A stretch of 64,000 bases of DNA from Synaphobranchus kaupii (taxonomy: Eukaryota > Chordata > Actinopteri > Anguilliformes > Synaphobranchidae): assembly GCA_029718625.1 (NCBI GenBank), contig CM056379.1, positions 63,081,626 through 63,145,625 of the forward strand. The letters run 5' to 3'. Below are positions 21,469 through 32,070 of this stretch, in pieces (position 1 is the first letter of the stretch; each line of letters begins with the position of its first letter). The notes below the pieces were generated by a model. That model saw only the letters and a list, made by a program, of their open reading frames with translations. It was not told the DNA's origin and did not search any database. The translations under genes and the position numbers were made by a program.

Positions 21469-24400
21469 CCTCTTCCTACCGAGGGCAAAATAGGCCAATT
21501 TTCGCCTGTTTTCACTAGTGACAAACAAAGGTGGTTATCTCAAAAACTATAAATGGTACAAATATGGTTCATGGCTTTTATTAAAGAAGACACCTGCAGT
21601 ATTACGACTAAGCAGTGAGAACTCATAGAAATCCAGTTTTTGATACTTAACTACAACAATTTATGTACAGAAAATATAAAAAAACTAAAAAACGGGTACC
21701 TACATTCAAGTTTAAGAATTTTTACCTGGGGAGCTACAAATGCAATCAAGGAAATGACTCCTCTATCTGATTCATCAATATGCTGCCTACCTCTGGTAAC
21801 AATCTGGTGTCAATGTCTCAAACCATTCAAATTGTACAGGGTTTTTTTCAGGTGAACCTTTTTCGTTATCCAAATGGTGCCAAATGGTGCCAAATGTGCC
21901 AAAAATGGCAATGTTCCAGAAAGGTCTCAATATGATTTATTTTTTAGGTTTTTACAAAAAAATGAGATAATTTGTCAATATTGGCAATAAAAGTTCATTT
22001 TTAGACGTGTTCTTGTTGCTCTTCATATTACACAACTAACTACCCGAGGTCACAAAAAGCTGTCAAAACCCATGTAGCAGCACAGTGAATCTTGTGTATT
22101 TCACCAGAGCCCCATTAGCCAGAAATGAGTCCAGGAATGTGCAAACAGATTTTCAAATGAATAATGGGAATAGTATGAAACTTCCCTACACATTACTGCT
22201 TGCCAGTCCTGTCCTTTATTCTGTTGCCACCTCCTATGACAGGGATGTTGGGGTTGGGTTTTAGGAGGCAAAACTTTATACATGACAAACATATATCAAC
22301 TATATTCAAGTGCACTAAGGTGTACTACTAAAAGTGCAGTGGATAAAAAATCAAAAGTCCACCAGTTTCCTAGATAAAAAATAAAAACACCCCTGCTGTA
22401 ACAAATAAAAAGATCCTTGCCCTCTAATTGCTGAAGTTACTGTATTTACACAAAGAAAGTACAAAATGGCAGAGTCCAAAAAGCTAAAAAAAAAAAGAAC
22501 TAAAAACAAAAAAAGGCAAAGGATCAAAACATGGGGGTGGAGGGTGAGGAGAGATTATTTAACCATTCATACAGAAGCCATTTAGACTACACATTCCCTG
22601 AGGAGAGCAATCTGCATCATTACAAACCCCACTAACCCTGTCCATGGAATTGTCCACCATGTTGATATACCCATTAGTCCCCCTTATACAACAATAATAA
22701 TAATAAACAAGTACTCCCTCATGTTATCATGTTCTCTCCCTCATACCATGCATAAATTGCCATTTTGTTTACCTGCACAGCCTTCTGTACTGCATACAGA
22801 ACAATTTACTCATGTAGAACAATGACTTTACTAAACACTTCCAGAAGCCATTTCACACTCAAAAAAATCGATTTAGTAGCTCATCTCAGACACAAATAGA
22901 TAGCTAGCTGCTTATTACCTGTAATTTTGCTTGCTAGCTTGCCACTGTAAAGGTAATACTATCTATATTAATTTAGCTGAGAGGGGCCGATTTTATGCAT
23001 AAGTATATAAGGTTAGTTAGCTTCACAGAAGAAACACAGGGATTCATGCATTGCAGCTAAATTGCCCATTTCCTTCGATGCTTACACCAAACTTACCGTT
23101 TCCACAAACATCTGTGTTGTTGGCAACGCCACGTAACACGTGCAAGTTTGTCAACACAGACAATACACCCTAAGTTTACTTCATAAATTATTTATCATAC
23201 CGTTGGAATGTGCAATTTGTAATATTAATTGTATGAAAAACAATAAAATACAGTTGACAATGTAATTACGAACCCGCATGGCATTGCGTGAATTCACACT
23301 GGTATATCGAAAAATCGGTAATACCACCAGCCCTAACGACGTTACCTGCCATGGCGAAATTCAATGCGTTTATAGCATAACACTTTTAGTATGATAAAAC
23401 AACTTACATGTCAGCAACATCATCTCGGTCATCAGTGGATTCAGCGTCACTGAGACAGGATGAGTCTCCCTCGGCAAAAACATCTTCTGGCTTATCCAGT
23501 TCGTCTAGCACTTGGTGCACGGATAAACGCCTCAAAAATCTCGACATAACTACACAAAAACTCTATCAAAAATACTCTAAAGTAAAAAAATGTAACTGCG
23601 GGCCTTACGTAATTAATTGTGCTTTGCTAAACGGAATGTAGCGAGCTACGCTACAAGGTAAAAACACTGCGCCATTTTGGTTCGATAATTACGCGTGCTT
23701 GCAATTACTCATACGCAGGGCAGGATTTACATGTTTTACGACGGCTATAGTGTTGAATGAGGGCTCCTTTGAAAGATAAGAGTCTTGGCTATTGGCTGGA
23801 ATATTTGACAGACAGTTTTAAAACCCAATGGAAAGCAAATAATACTCGGAGTGGAGGCGGGTGGAAGACAGTTTTTCCCACTTCAGATAGGCCTATTGTG
23901 CTATCAGTCAAAGAAATACACCCAATTGACGACGGTTTTGCATATATCTCTGCAAGCAAGTTCAAAACAACTCTGGCTAACATATACTAAGCCACGGGAT
24001 TGGTACTCCAGAAACTGGCTGAGTTTCACAACGCACAAAAAGTGAACACAGCCGAACGAGTCGTAATCAAGTGCAAAAAAGCACAAGTCGGTTTAAAATT
24101 GGAAAAAAATAATGTACAGCCGTATGAAAGTTTTAAAGTATTTTTTCTTGAAGCCTAAAGGTATAATGATTTTTCAAACCAAAGTTTTGTGAAATACAAT
24201 TAAGCAGAACAGTTTACCAGCACATTGTTTATGGTGTGACATCAAGCTGCAATACATGTTTGAGAATTAGGTCAGAGTTTCCAACGTTATTTACGAAGTT
24301 TTATCCCGACGTTTTGGGCTTAAAAACCACTTTCCCAGAAGGAATGGATATATCTTAAGGATATTTAATCAAAATATTGAGGTGAGCAGTTTATTATATA

Positions 24401-24480
24401 TTATTAAATTAATGAAATGTATAATTTAATAATTTCCGTAACGCCCGCGTTACCACTAGGGGGCGTTTGGTATTAAGAGG
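21469..24480 (-). mobile_element. piggyBac-like element, copy A
   Basis: Bounded by TTAA on both sides (21465-21468, 24481-24484), the piggyBac target. The termini are CCTCTTCCTACC and GGTATTAAGAGG, short inverted repeats. Copy B at 43952-46036 has the same two ends in the opposite orientation. The 3012 bp interior holds an N-terminal-like coding exon but no recognisable catalytic domain. Confidence 0.83.
23408..23547 (-). pseudogene. piggyBac-like transposase N-terminal exon
   Basis: On minus an ATG at 23547 opens MSRFLRRLSVHQVLDELDK, then an acidic Ser/Asp-rich stretch ('SDAESTDDRDDVADM'). It ends at a consensus donor (GTAAGTTG) at 23407. A variable, acidic N-terminus before the catalytic DDD domain is usual in piggyBac-derived proteins, which together with the TTAA context is the basis for the call. 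Copy B keeps a related start at 44869. The remaining exons have been deleted or are unrecognisable. Confidence 0.6.
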
Positions 24481-24800
24481 TTAATGAAAATTTACATAAC
24501 GTTATTGAACAATCTGTTGGCTAGCTTTTCAGACCTGTTTGGTTCCCCAGTGTGTGTTATAAATGTGTTCCCCAGTGTGTGTTCTAAATGCACATTACGT
24601 GTTGCTGCTGTAGCCTACGCGGTGAGCTGAGTTTATTTATTTGGACAAGCGACTTGTAATTATGCTCGATGAGAGAATGAGAGAAATACATACCTCTTTT
24701 GGTTTTATGTGAAGTTTCAGAAAATAAATATAACCACAATGGCCAAAGAAAGAATGTTTTGTTTCTTGACTTGGAGTAAAGCAACATTCCACTAGGTTAA

Positions 24801-25441
24801 AGGGATAGTTCGGAATTTTGGACATAATGTCTCAATTACGACTTACCCATGATGAAGTTGATTGATGGAAACCATTTTCAGCTAATTCCCTTCTTTTGGA
24901 CATACACACGTTGCTAATGCTAGCGCAACTCTAAGGTAACCCATAGAATCCACTACCAAACGCACTTAAACACTCCACAGTGCACCCAAAGCAAATAAAA
25001 TACGACGACAGTCTATCGGGGTTATTTTGAGTGTTTATACCATCATTTTTTAAGTCAAACTATCGTTGAATCCTTTACTTTGTGCTGACCTATATTCTCT
25101 GTGGAAGTACGGTGGCGGAACGAATGTGGCCATTGCAACTTGTTGCACTTCTTTGTTGTTGTAGTCGACCAGTGCCGGCAATACATTCGTAGGGAACGTA
25201 AAGTATCGCTCCCCAGATAGACTGTCATCGTATTTTATTTGCTTTGGGTGCACTGTGGAGTGTTTAAGTGCTTTTGGTAGTGGATGCTACCGGTTACCTT
25301 AGAGTTGCGCTAGCATTAGCAACGTGTGTATGTCCAAAAGAAGGGACAGCATGGAATTAGCTGAAAATGGTTTCCATCAATCAACTACATCCTGGGTAAG
25401 TCGTAATTGAGACATTATGTCCAGAATTCCGAACTATCCCT
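24801..25441. mobile_element. Fold-back (long inverted repeat) element
   Basis: AGGGATAGTTCGGAATT at the left and its inverse at the right, each flanked by TTAA (24797-24800, 25442-25445). The arms match over roughly 220 bp on each side of a ~190 bp centre ('gtgctgacctatattctctg'). No coding capacity. TTAA targets fit a piggyBac- or Kolobok-type non-autonomous element. Confidence 0.88.
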
Positions 25442-25927
25442 TTAACACTTATCTGTGCAATGCAATATCCTTACCTTAGTAGTAGCGAGGACAGCACAGC
25501 AGCATCGCATCGATGGGAGAGTCTAGGCTACAGATATCCAACTAAGGTAAGGATATTACACAAGGAAAAGTGTTAAGAGAGTGAAATGTTGCTTTACAAA
25601 TTTCAACAGTCATTCACTATATTACATTTGTTCAAATTCCAGCATACTTGATACAACCTGTCAACTTCATTCCAATTTCTGATACCTGTATTAGCCTAGT
25701 TGAATTAGTTTTAAAGAGAGAAAACATCAAATATAAAGAAGGGAGACCCTGGGCCTGAGAAGAAGGGAAAGAAATAACTTTCGTTGATTAAAACTGGACT
25801 AAAGTGCTTTGAGTTTCCGTCGACTAAAACTAAAAATGACTAAAATGTGACTAGAACTAATGAGCATTTCTGTCTAAAGACTAAGACTAAATCTAAAATA
25901 GCAGCCAAAATTAACAATGCCAAACAG

Positions 25928-26504
25928 TAACTACATCTGCCAGTACACTGTACACAGGACGCAGTAGGCTCTGATTCAGACACAGCCCATGATTCCAACT
26001 CACTCAGGGCTACTTGTGCACAATGATTCGAGCTGCATACATTGAGGCTCAGTCTGTCAGGCTACTGTGATTTTCTGGGATCTCGTTGGATTACTCTGGA
26101 TACTCTCGTTGGAATAAATTGAGCTAAATTCTGTGATCATTATAACAGTAAGAACTGCAGTCAAATATTTATACCACTGTTTAGTTGTTTTTACAAAGCC
26201 AGTGTGTAAGGATGGGACTGAAACGAAACGGAACTGTTTACGTTTACCAGGCACAGACTTTGCCATGGATGTGATTTAATTCAAAGCACTTCATTCACAG
26301 TATAAGAGAGAGAGAGATTCAACTTAATTTATGACGAGGGATATTGCAGAGTGAGCAAGTTATAAAATATAATGTGAATAATGATAAGACAAACAGTGCT
26401 TAGATTACCCTATCCCAAGCAGTTTCTTCAAGAGGGCTACGCTACTTTCCAAATAATATTGGTGGCTGGGGAGCTATATGTGTCCCTCAAGTTCCTATAG
26501 CAAC
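25928..26504. other. No gene recognised
   Basis: Single-copy-looking sequence with a short GA run near 26306. No motif found. Confidence 0.45.
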
Positions 26505-26531
26505 AAACACACACACACACACACACACACA
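26505..26531. repeat. (CA)n microsatellite
   Basis: About 13 CA units directly before the Harbinger family 2 transposase reading. Confidence 0.95.
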
Positions 26532-26533
26532 AT

Positions 26534-27516
26534 GTCACTTGGGAACCAGCAGTGGAGTGGTCCGGGTGACCCTCAACCAGCTGGTGGCTTCTTTGGAGGA
26601 GGACAGCACCCTTGGGATGGGTTGGGGCAAGACCATGGAGGTGTTGATCTTCCTCTACTGGCTGGACAGTGCCACATCTTAACTGGTCATCTCCAAGTCA
26701 TTTGGGATTCCTAGGCAGACTGTGAATGACATAGTCCACCGGGTCCTCAAGAGGATCCATGGTCTCCTTCCCCAGATTATCCGCTTCCCCACTGGCCAGG
26801 AGTTGGAGATGGTGGGCGCTGGGTTTGCCTGCCTGGTAGGCGGCCCAGCATTCCAGCGTACTGCTGGGAGCATTGACGGCTGCCACATCAAGGTAGTCCC
26901 CCCAGCGGGGGAGATCCAGGACTACCTGAACAGGAAGCTGTTTTTCTCCCTGCAGATGCAGGCTGTCTGCGACCACAGGGGGAAGTTCCTCAATGTGTTC
27001 ACCGGCTACCCTGGGTCGGTCCACGATGCCCGGGTGCTAAAGTGCTCGGACATGTATGTCCACCACCAGTACCCACCACAGGGCTGGTTCCTGATCGGGG
27101 ATGGTGGATACCCGTGCATCCAGGACCCCATCACCCCCTACCGCGAGCCAGTCCAAGGCCCTGTGCAGGCACGCTACAAAGAGCAGCTGTCGAGGGCCAG
27201 GGGTGTGGTGGAACGGGCCTTTGGGGTCATGAAGACAAGGTGGCGCTCAATCTTTTTCAAAGCCCTCGAGGTCCAGAACCCCTTCGCTGTTGAGCTCATC
27301 GACTGCTGTGCTGTTCTGCACAACCTGTGCATAAGCAATGACGACCTGCTGGACGCTGCTATCTCTGACCATTATGATGATGATGACATCTCTGAAGCAG
27401 AGCAGTATTGTGGCTACCACAGATCTGCTGAAGTACTGAGGGCGCAGGTGGCAGCTGCAGCCTCAGCACCTGTGGGTTGCATCTCAGCATTGGGGGATCA
27501 TGATTACACTACATGA
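26534..27516 (+). pseudogene. Harbinger transposase (family 2), one nonsense codon
   Basis: A continuous frame reads from the microsatellite: 'GWGKTMEVLIFLYWLDSATS', then TAA (26680-26682), then 'LVISKSFGIPRQTVNDIVHR' and on to the stop at 27514. The helix-turn-helix 'SKSFGIPRQTVNDIVHRVLK' precedes the DDE nuclease. First Asp 'GSIDGCHI', second Asp 'LIGDGGYP', Glu 'GVVERAFGVMKTRW' are all present. An acidic tail follows ('DHYDDDDISEAEQY'). Only one lesion is visible, a stop where relatives often have Tyr. The N-terminal start and any upstream exon were not found. The partner gene is at 29649-30191, convergent, beyond an inserted L2. It could be mistaken for host HARBI1, but the stop and its partner argue for a transposon copy. 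Confidence 0.88.
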
Positions 27517-27765
27517 ACTCTCACCACTTGCACCAGTCACTTGTCGCACTATTCACCATGCACTTTTTGGGAGGCTCTGGATCAGCGTTCTTGTCGCGCC
27601 TCCTGTCAGTACCTGTCTGAATCCACAGGGAAGCTAATGATCCACTACAATGTTCTTATTCCACATTTCTATGGTGCTGTTTGACCTTCACACATAGAGT
27701 AGTGTGATTCTATTTATAGAATCACACATATTTATATATATCACACATATTTATATAAGTTCATT
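27517..27765. other. 3' region of Harbinger family 2 transposase
   Basis: Non-coding, with repeated 'cacatatttatata' near 27721-27760 next to the L2 insertion. Confidence 0.5.
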
Positions 27766-29456
27766 TAACTTGGCTTTGTTAAATATCAGGTCCCTGGCAG
27801 GAAAATCACTTTTAATTAATGATTTAATTTCATGGCATCAGATGTACTGCAGATAGTCAACACTTCTCTTCAGTCAGGCCTTTTCCCAAGGGCCTTGAAA
27901 ACTGCAGTTATCAAACCCCTTTTGAGAAAGAGCAACCTGGATGCCTCAGTAATGAATAATTACAGGCCCATATCAAACCTGCCTTTTTTAGGAAAGATCA
28001 TTGAAAAGGCTGTTTTTCAGAAACTCCACTCTCACTTGGTCCTAAACAACTGTTTTAATGTTTTTCATTCCGGGTTTTCGACCACACCACAGCACTGAGA
28101 CTGCTCTTGTTAAAGTTTTAAATGACATTCACTTGAGCAGTGATGAGGCTAAAATTTCAGTTTTGGTATTATTGGATCTCAGTGCTGTGTTTGGCACAGT
28201 CGACCATAGGACACTCCAAGAAAGGCTGGAAACCTGGATAGGACTTTCTGGCACAGTGCCAAATTGGTTTGAATCATATTTACAGGATAGGGACTACTTT
28301 GTGTCAATTGGTAATTATGAATCGGAGCGAACAAAAATCACGTGTTCCCCAAGGGTCCATTCTTGGTCCACTTCTGTTCAACATCTACATGCTCCCACTT
28401 GCTCAGATTATGGAAAAAAATTGCTTCCCACAATTACGTGGACGACACACAAATTTACATAAGAGTGTCATCAAGTGATTACAGTCCTATACAATCACTG
28501 ATTAAATGTATTGAACAAATCAATGATTGGAAGTGCCAGAATTTCCTCCATTTAAATAGAGACAAAACTGAAATAATAGTTTTTGGTCCCAAAGAAGAAA
28601 GATGAAGAGTCAGTGCTCACCTTAAGTCCTTGTCACTACAGTCTACAAACCAAGGCAGAAACCTTGGTGTAGTTATGGACTCAGAACTAAATTTTAATAG
28701 CCATATTAAGACAATTACAAAATCAGCCTACTGTCACTTTAAAAATATAGCAAGAATTAAAGGATTAATGTCTAAGCACAATGTAGAAAAAATTTGTGCA
28801 TGCATTTATTTTTAGTAGGCTTGCCTATTGTAATTGTGTCTTTACAGGTCTGTGTAAAAAATCAGACAGCTGCAGCTCATTCAGAACGCTGCTGCCAGAG
28901 TCCTCACTAACACTAAGAGAGTGGAGCTCATTACTCCAGTCCTCAAATCACTGCACTGGCTTCCTGCGTGTCAAGAGATTGATTTTAAAATACTACTACG
29001 TATCTATAAAGCACTAAATGGTCTAGGTCCAAAATACATTTCCAATCTGCTTGTGCTTTATGAATCAATCAGACCCCTAAGATCATCTGGGAAAGGTTTA
29101 CTCACTGTTTCCAGGGTCAAAACGAAGCACGGTGAAGCAGCTTTTAGTTTCTACGCTCCACATCTCTGGAACAAACTTCCAGAAGATCTGAGGTCTGCTC
29201 CAACTCTCAGTTCTTTTAAATCAAAGCTTAAAACCTTTTTGTTTGCCTTGGCTTGAAACTGAATTAAATCAGGGGCTATCTATTCATGCTCTGTAGCCTT
29301 TTATCTGTTTTTATTGTTTTTATCTTATTTCCTTTTATATTGTCTTTTAAATGTTTTTAAATGGTTTTATTGTCTTTTATTTCTTATGTAAAGCACTTTG
29401 AATTGCCTGCTGTTTGAAAGGTGCTATACAAATAAACTTGCCTTGCCTTGCCTTGT
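27766..29456 (+). mobile_element. L2-type LINE, internally deleted
   Basis: The 5' end retains the beginning of an endonuclease ('LALLNIRSLAGKSLLINDLI', about 27768-27828), then switches abruptly to the RT region at about 27830. The 3' end has the L2-like tail 'aaaggtgctatacaaataaa' followed by short TTGCC repeats (29438-29456). It sits between the two genes of Harbinger family 2. Confidence 0.88.
27830..29255 (+). pseudogene. L2-type reverse transcriptase remnant
   Basis: Motifs in order: 'NYRPISNLPFLGKIIEKAVF', 'HSTETALVKVLNDIHLSS', motif A 'VLLDLSAVFGTVDH' (a Gly where Asp is usual in AFDTVDH), '[14 protein letters not shown]', '[13 protein letters not shown]' as motif C (Val for Ala), '[14 protein letters not shown]', 'NLGVVMDSELNFNSHI', and a C-terminal 'LHWLPACQEIDFKILLRIYK' ending 'KLKTFLFALA'. 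At least four frame changes are needed and a TGA follows 'PKEER'. The gene is dead. Protein wording differs clearly from the L2 at 8-10 kb, so this is another subfamily. Confidence 0.87.
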
Positions 29457-29648
29457 GTTGATGAGCAAGAAAGCGTTTCACTGAAAGTACGAGAAAACAC
29501 TGAAAAATAGGTAAATCACAAGATCACGTAAATTTGTTTAGAACAGAAATTTATTTACATAATCTTAACAAAAACAACCTCAGCATGCAAGCTGGAATTA
29601 ATAAATAAAAGAAACATTTTCAAATGAGACAAATAACAACATAATTCT

Positions 29649-30191
29649 TTAACTAAAAACTCCCATTAAATGTAAAAAGCGCTCCTCTCTGGCAGCTGAT
29701 TCCCTTGCCAGTCTCTCCTCTCTCTCCCTCGTATCCATCTCCCTCTCTCTCCTCTCCTTTCTCTCCATCATCTCTCTGTCCCTCTTCTCTCGTCTCTCAT
29801 CTCCCTCCTCTCCTCTCTCTCCAACATCTCCCTCTCCCTCTTCTCTTCTCTCTCCAACATGGCCCTGTCCCACTCCTCCTCCCTCGTCTCCATCTCTTTC
29901 ATGGCCAGGAGCCACTGGGCCTCCTTCTTGGCCTTCTTGGGGGCTGGGGCTGAGGCTGTGCTGGTGCATGGGAACAAGGGCTCGGAGTGGGAGATGGAGG
30001 GTGAGGTGACTGTGGTGGCTCTCTCCTCAGAAGGATAAGAGAGGACTGCGCCATCTGGAGCGGAGCTGGAACCAAGAGCCAGAGGAGAAATGATGTGACT
30101 CTCCCCCAACATGTCGTCCATGGCCTAATACCACTTCCAGTTGGCCGCAGTCACCTCTCCTCCCTCTGTACTCCTCCCAGTGGGTGGATTC
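29649..30191 (-). pseudogene. Harbinger partner protein, C-terminal exon (family 2)
   Basis: On minus an acceptor (attgcag) at 30192 opens an exon reading 'NPPTGRSTEGGEVTAANWKW', then TAG at 30125-30127, then 'AMDDMLGESHIISPLALGSS'. A Ser/Thr/Pro linker, a basic 'PKKAKKEAQWLLAMKEMETR' and a long Glu/Arg-rich coiled coil follow, ending 'ERFLHLMGVFS' (stop at 29649). This matches the C-terminal half of Myb/SANT-like Harbinger partners. A frameshift near 29790 and the TAG inactivate it. The DNA-binding exon that should lie further right was not found; the sequence soon runs into a Sleeping Beauty-type end. Confidence 0.78.
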
Positions 30192-30515
30192 CTGCAATCC
30201 TGAAAATGATATAAAGGTCACCATTTCAACACATCTGACCATGTCAGACAATGTAATGTGTGTCATTATCACATCTATAAGATATCAACAGACCGTTACA
30301 CAAACAGGGGGCTCTATGCACAAAGTGAGCTTTGAATGCTCTTGTAGTATTCAATGTAAGCTTCCCAAGTCCCCCTCTCTCATGATCAGCAAAGACATAT
30401 CCATCCATTCTCTTTTAATATGAAATCCATTGAAGAACCCATGAGGATTGTTGTGTTGTGTGTTCCGTGGAACAGTTCTCTGGCAATTTCATCATCTAGG
30501 GATGTAGAGATTACC
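30192..30515. other. No gene recognised
   Basis: Expected place of upstream partner-gene exons of Harbinger family 2, but no trihelix motif is visible. Confidence 0.45.
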
Positions 30516-30517
30516 TA

Positions 30518-30760
30518 CAGTTGAAGTCAGAAGTTTACATACACTTAGGTTGAAGTCATTAAAACTCATTTTTAACCACTCCACAGATTTCATGTTAGCA
30601 AACTATAGTGTTGGCAAGTCAGTTAGGACATCAACTTTGTGCATGACACAAGTCATTTTTCCAACAATTGTTTGCAGACAGATTATTTCACTTTTAATTC
30701 AGTATGTCACAATTCCAGTGGGTCAGAAGTTTACATACACTAAGTTGACTGTGCCTTTAA
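30518..30760. mobile_element. Solo left inverted repeat, Sleeping Beauty/salmonid Tc1 type
   Basis: After a TA (30516-30517) the sequence runs 'cagttgaagtcagaagttta', with the outer direct repeat 'agaagtttacatacac' and an inner direct repeat of the same wording ending 'catacactaagttgactgtg' near 30750. This is the known ~230 bp IR/DR structure bound by Sleeping Beauty-type transposase. No transposase or right end follows, so it is a solo terminus or truncated copy. Confidence 0.93.
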
Positions 30761-30998
30761 ATTTTTTATATTTGGTCACATATCCTTTGCATGCCATGAC
30801 TTCCTGATGTCTGTGAGCCAACAACATCAAAAGACTCTTGATATATTATTTTCTGGCAATCTTACAAGCGATACTATAACGTCTCTGCATTTGAATGGAT
30901 CTCTATGGGAATTGGGGGGTGGGACAAGATTTAGCTGTAAATTATGCTGGAACAGTATGGAACACATGATTGGTAAAATGGCTGTAAGCCTTAATTCA
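30761..30998 (+). repeat. Tc1-associated fragment, includes block shared with 2292-2350
   Basis: 'ggtcacatatcctttgcatg' then 'atcaaaagactcttgatata' and 'acaagcgatactataacg'. The second half matches the minus strand of 2292-2350. Not resolved further. Confidence 0.55.
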
Positions 30999-31172
30999 TC
31001 AGTCTGCTGCCAGAAATACAGTAGATATGGATGGATAACTTGGATAACTTGAAGGGTTTCTTCTCCTGACTTATTTTTCCATAGAGTTCAGTAGGAAAAT
31101 TTGTCAGGAGAAACAACCCTTCAAGTGATCCATCCATATCTACTGCATATCTGGCAGCAGAGTGATGGTTTA
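30999..31172. repeat. Inverted repeat (hairpin-forming)
   Basis: 'ctgctgccagaaatacagta' through 'cttctcctgac' (30999-31070) pairs with 'gtcaggagaaacaaccctt' through 'tggcagcag' (31105-31172). Arms ~65 bp with several mismatches. Confidence 0.8.
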
Positions 31173-31177
31173 TTAGG

Positions 31178-31410
31178 TAGCTAACCTGGATTGAATTGTT
31201 TCTAAACTAGGTACAGCCACCGTTTCCTTTTAATTTTGGTTATCAACGCAGTCAAAGGAGCACAATTATGAGTGCATATTGTCGACTGCATAATTAGGAC
31301 ACGACGACATTTAATTATCTTCACTGTGAATACTACAGTTACAGTTTTCATCTTTTACCTTGGCGACAAGCGCCATCGCGTGCGAAAACGCAAAACAAAA
31401 CTTTAAAAAA
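31178..31410 (-). repeat. 5S array spacer
   Basis: Spacer sequence with marks 'aaattgtttctaaactaggt'-like start, 'gtcgactgcataattaggac', 'tttaattatcttcactgtga' and 'gcgaaaacgcaaaacaaaac'. The same spacer recurs beside each 5S-like gene. Confidence 0.85.
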
Positions 31411-31529
31411 AGCTTACAGCACCAGCTATTCCCAGGCAGTTTACCATCCAAGTACTAACCAGGCCCAACACTGCTTGGCTTCCGAGATCAGAGGAGTTTG
31501 GGCTTTTTCAGTGTGGTATGGCTGTGAGC
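31411..31529 (-). rRNA. 5S rRNA-like gene, copy 1
   Basis: On minus the 119-nt sequence starts GCTCACAGCCATACCACACTG and ends with GTGCTGTAAGCT. It keeps the internal Pol III promoter blocks (near 'tccgagatcagaggag' and 'ccatccaagtactaaccagg' on plus). A T7 run follows on minus, a Pol III terminator. Several positions differ from vertebrate 5S, including changes in the promoter region ('gtttaccatcc' for 'gtctcccatcc'), so it may be a pseudogene. Confidence 0.85.
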
Positions 31530-31775
31530 AGAGAAACCGCGAGCTAACCAGGTTCAATTGTTTGTAAACTAGGTACAGCCGCCGTTTCCGTTTAATTTTG
31601 GTTATCAACATGATCAAAGGAGCACAATTACGAGAGTGTATCTTGTCGACTGCATAAGTAGGACACGACGATGTTTAATTATCTTCACTGTGAATACTAC
31701 AGTCACAGTTTCCATCGTTTACCTCGGCGAACAGCGCCATTGCGTGCAAAAACGCAAAACAAAACTTTCAGAAAA
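31530..31775 (-). repeat. 5S array spacer between copies 1 and 2
   Basis: Completes a ~366 bp tandem unit (start-to-start distance 31411 to 31776 is 365). Carries the same marks as the other spacers. Confidence 0.88.
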
Positions 31776-31894
31776 AGCTTACGGCACCTGGTATTCCCAG
31801 GCTGACTCCCATCCAAGTACTAACCAGGCCCGACACTGCTTGGCTTCCGAGATCAGACGAGTTCGGGAATTTTCAGTGTGGTATGGCCGTGAGC
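31776..31894 (-). rRNA. 5S rRNA-like gene, copy 2
   Basis: Begins GCTCACGGCCATACCACAC on minus. The internal control region 'GTTAGTACTTGGATGGGAG' is perfect; the 3' part 'CTGGGAATACCAGGTGCCG' pairs with the 5' end as expected. The middle has 'AAAATTCCCGAACTC' where vertebrate 5S has a G/C-rich version. T5 follows the gene. It is the best preserved copy with copy 3. Confidence 0.87.
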
Positions 31895-32070
31895 AACGGT
31901 CCCGCGAGCTAACCCGGGTTAAATTGTTTCTAAACTAGGTAAAGCCGCCGTTTCCGTTTAATTTTGGTTATCAATGCGGTCAAAGGAGCACAATTACGAG
32001 AGTGTATCTTGTCGACTGCATAATTAGGACACGAAGATGTTTAATTATCTTCAGTGTGAATACTACAGTT
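31895..32070 (-). repeat. 5S array spacer, truncated by insertion
   Basis: Identical in wording to other spacers up to 'tactacagtt' at 32070, where an 11.45 kb block begins. The spacer resumes at 43521 without loss. Confidence 0.88.

Larger units (their letters stand above)
20525..25919 (+). mobile_element. hAT element with BED finger exon and nested inserts
   Basis: Left end 'cagtgttaatttcgttaac', right end 'gcagccaaaattaacaatg', imperfect inverted repeats. The flanking 8-bp duplication is CTAAACAG (20517-20524) and CCAAACAG (25920-25927), one mismatch. Subterminal 'gacgtgacgttgac' and 'gactaaaactaaaaatgac' motif clusters are typical of this hAT group. Inside are one recognisable coding piece (a BED-type finger exon), a piggyBac-like element and a fold-back element. 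The hAT catalytic domain is not visible. Confidence 0.88.

Noticed and set aside
26534..27516. Host HARBI1 gene
   Set aside because: In-frame stop at 26680-26682 and a convergent transposon-type partner gene nearby indicate a Harbinger copy.
31636..31938. A 100-codon frame crossing 5S copy 2
   Set aside because: The sequence is a 5S rRNA-like gene and its spacer; similar frames at the other copies follow from RNA-gene identity.
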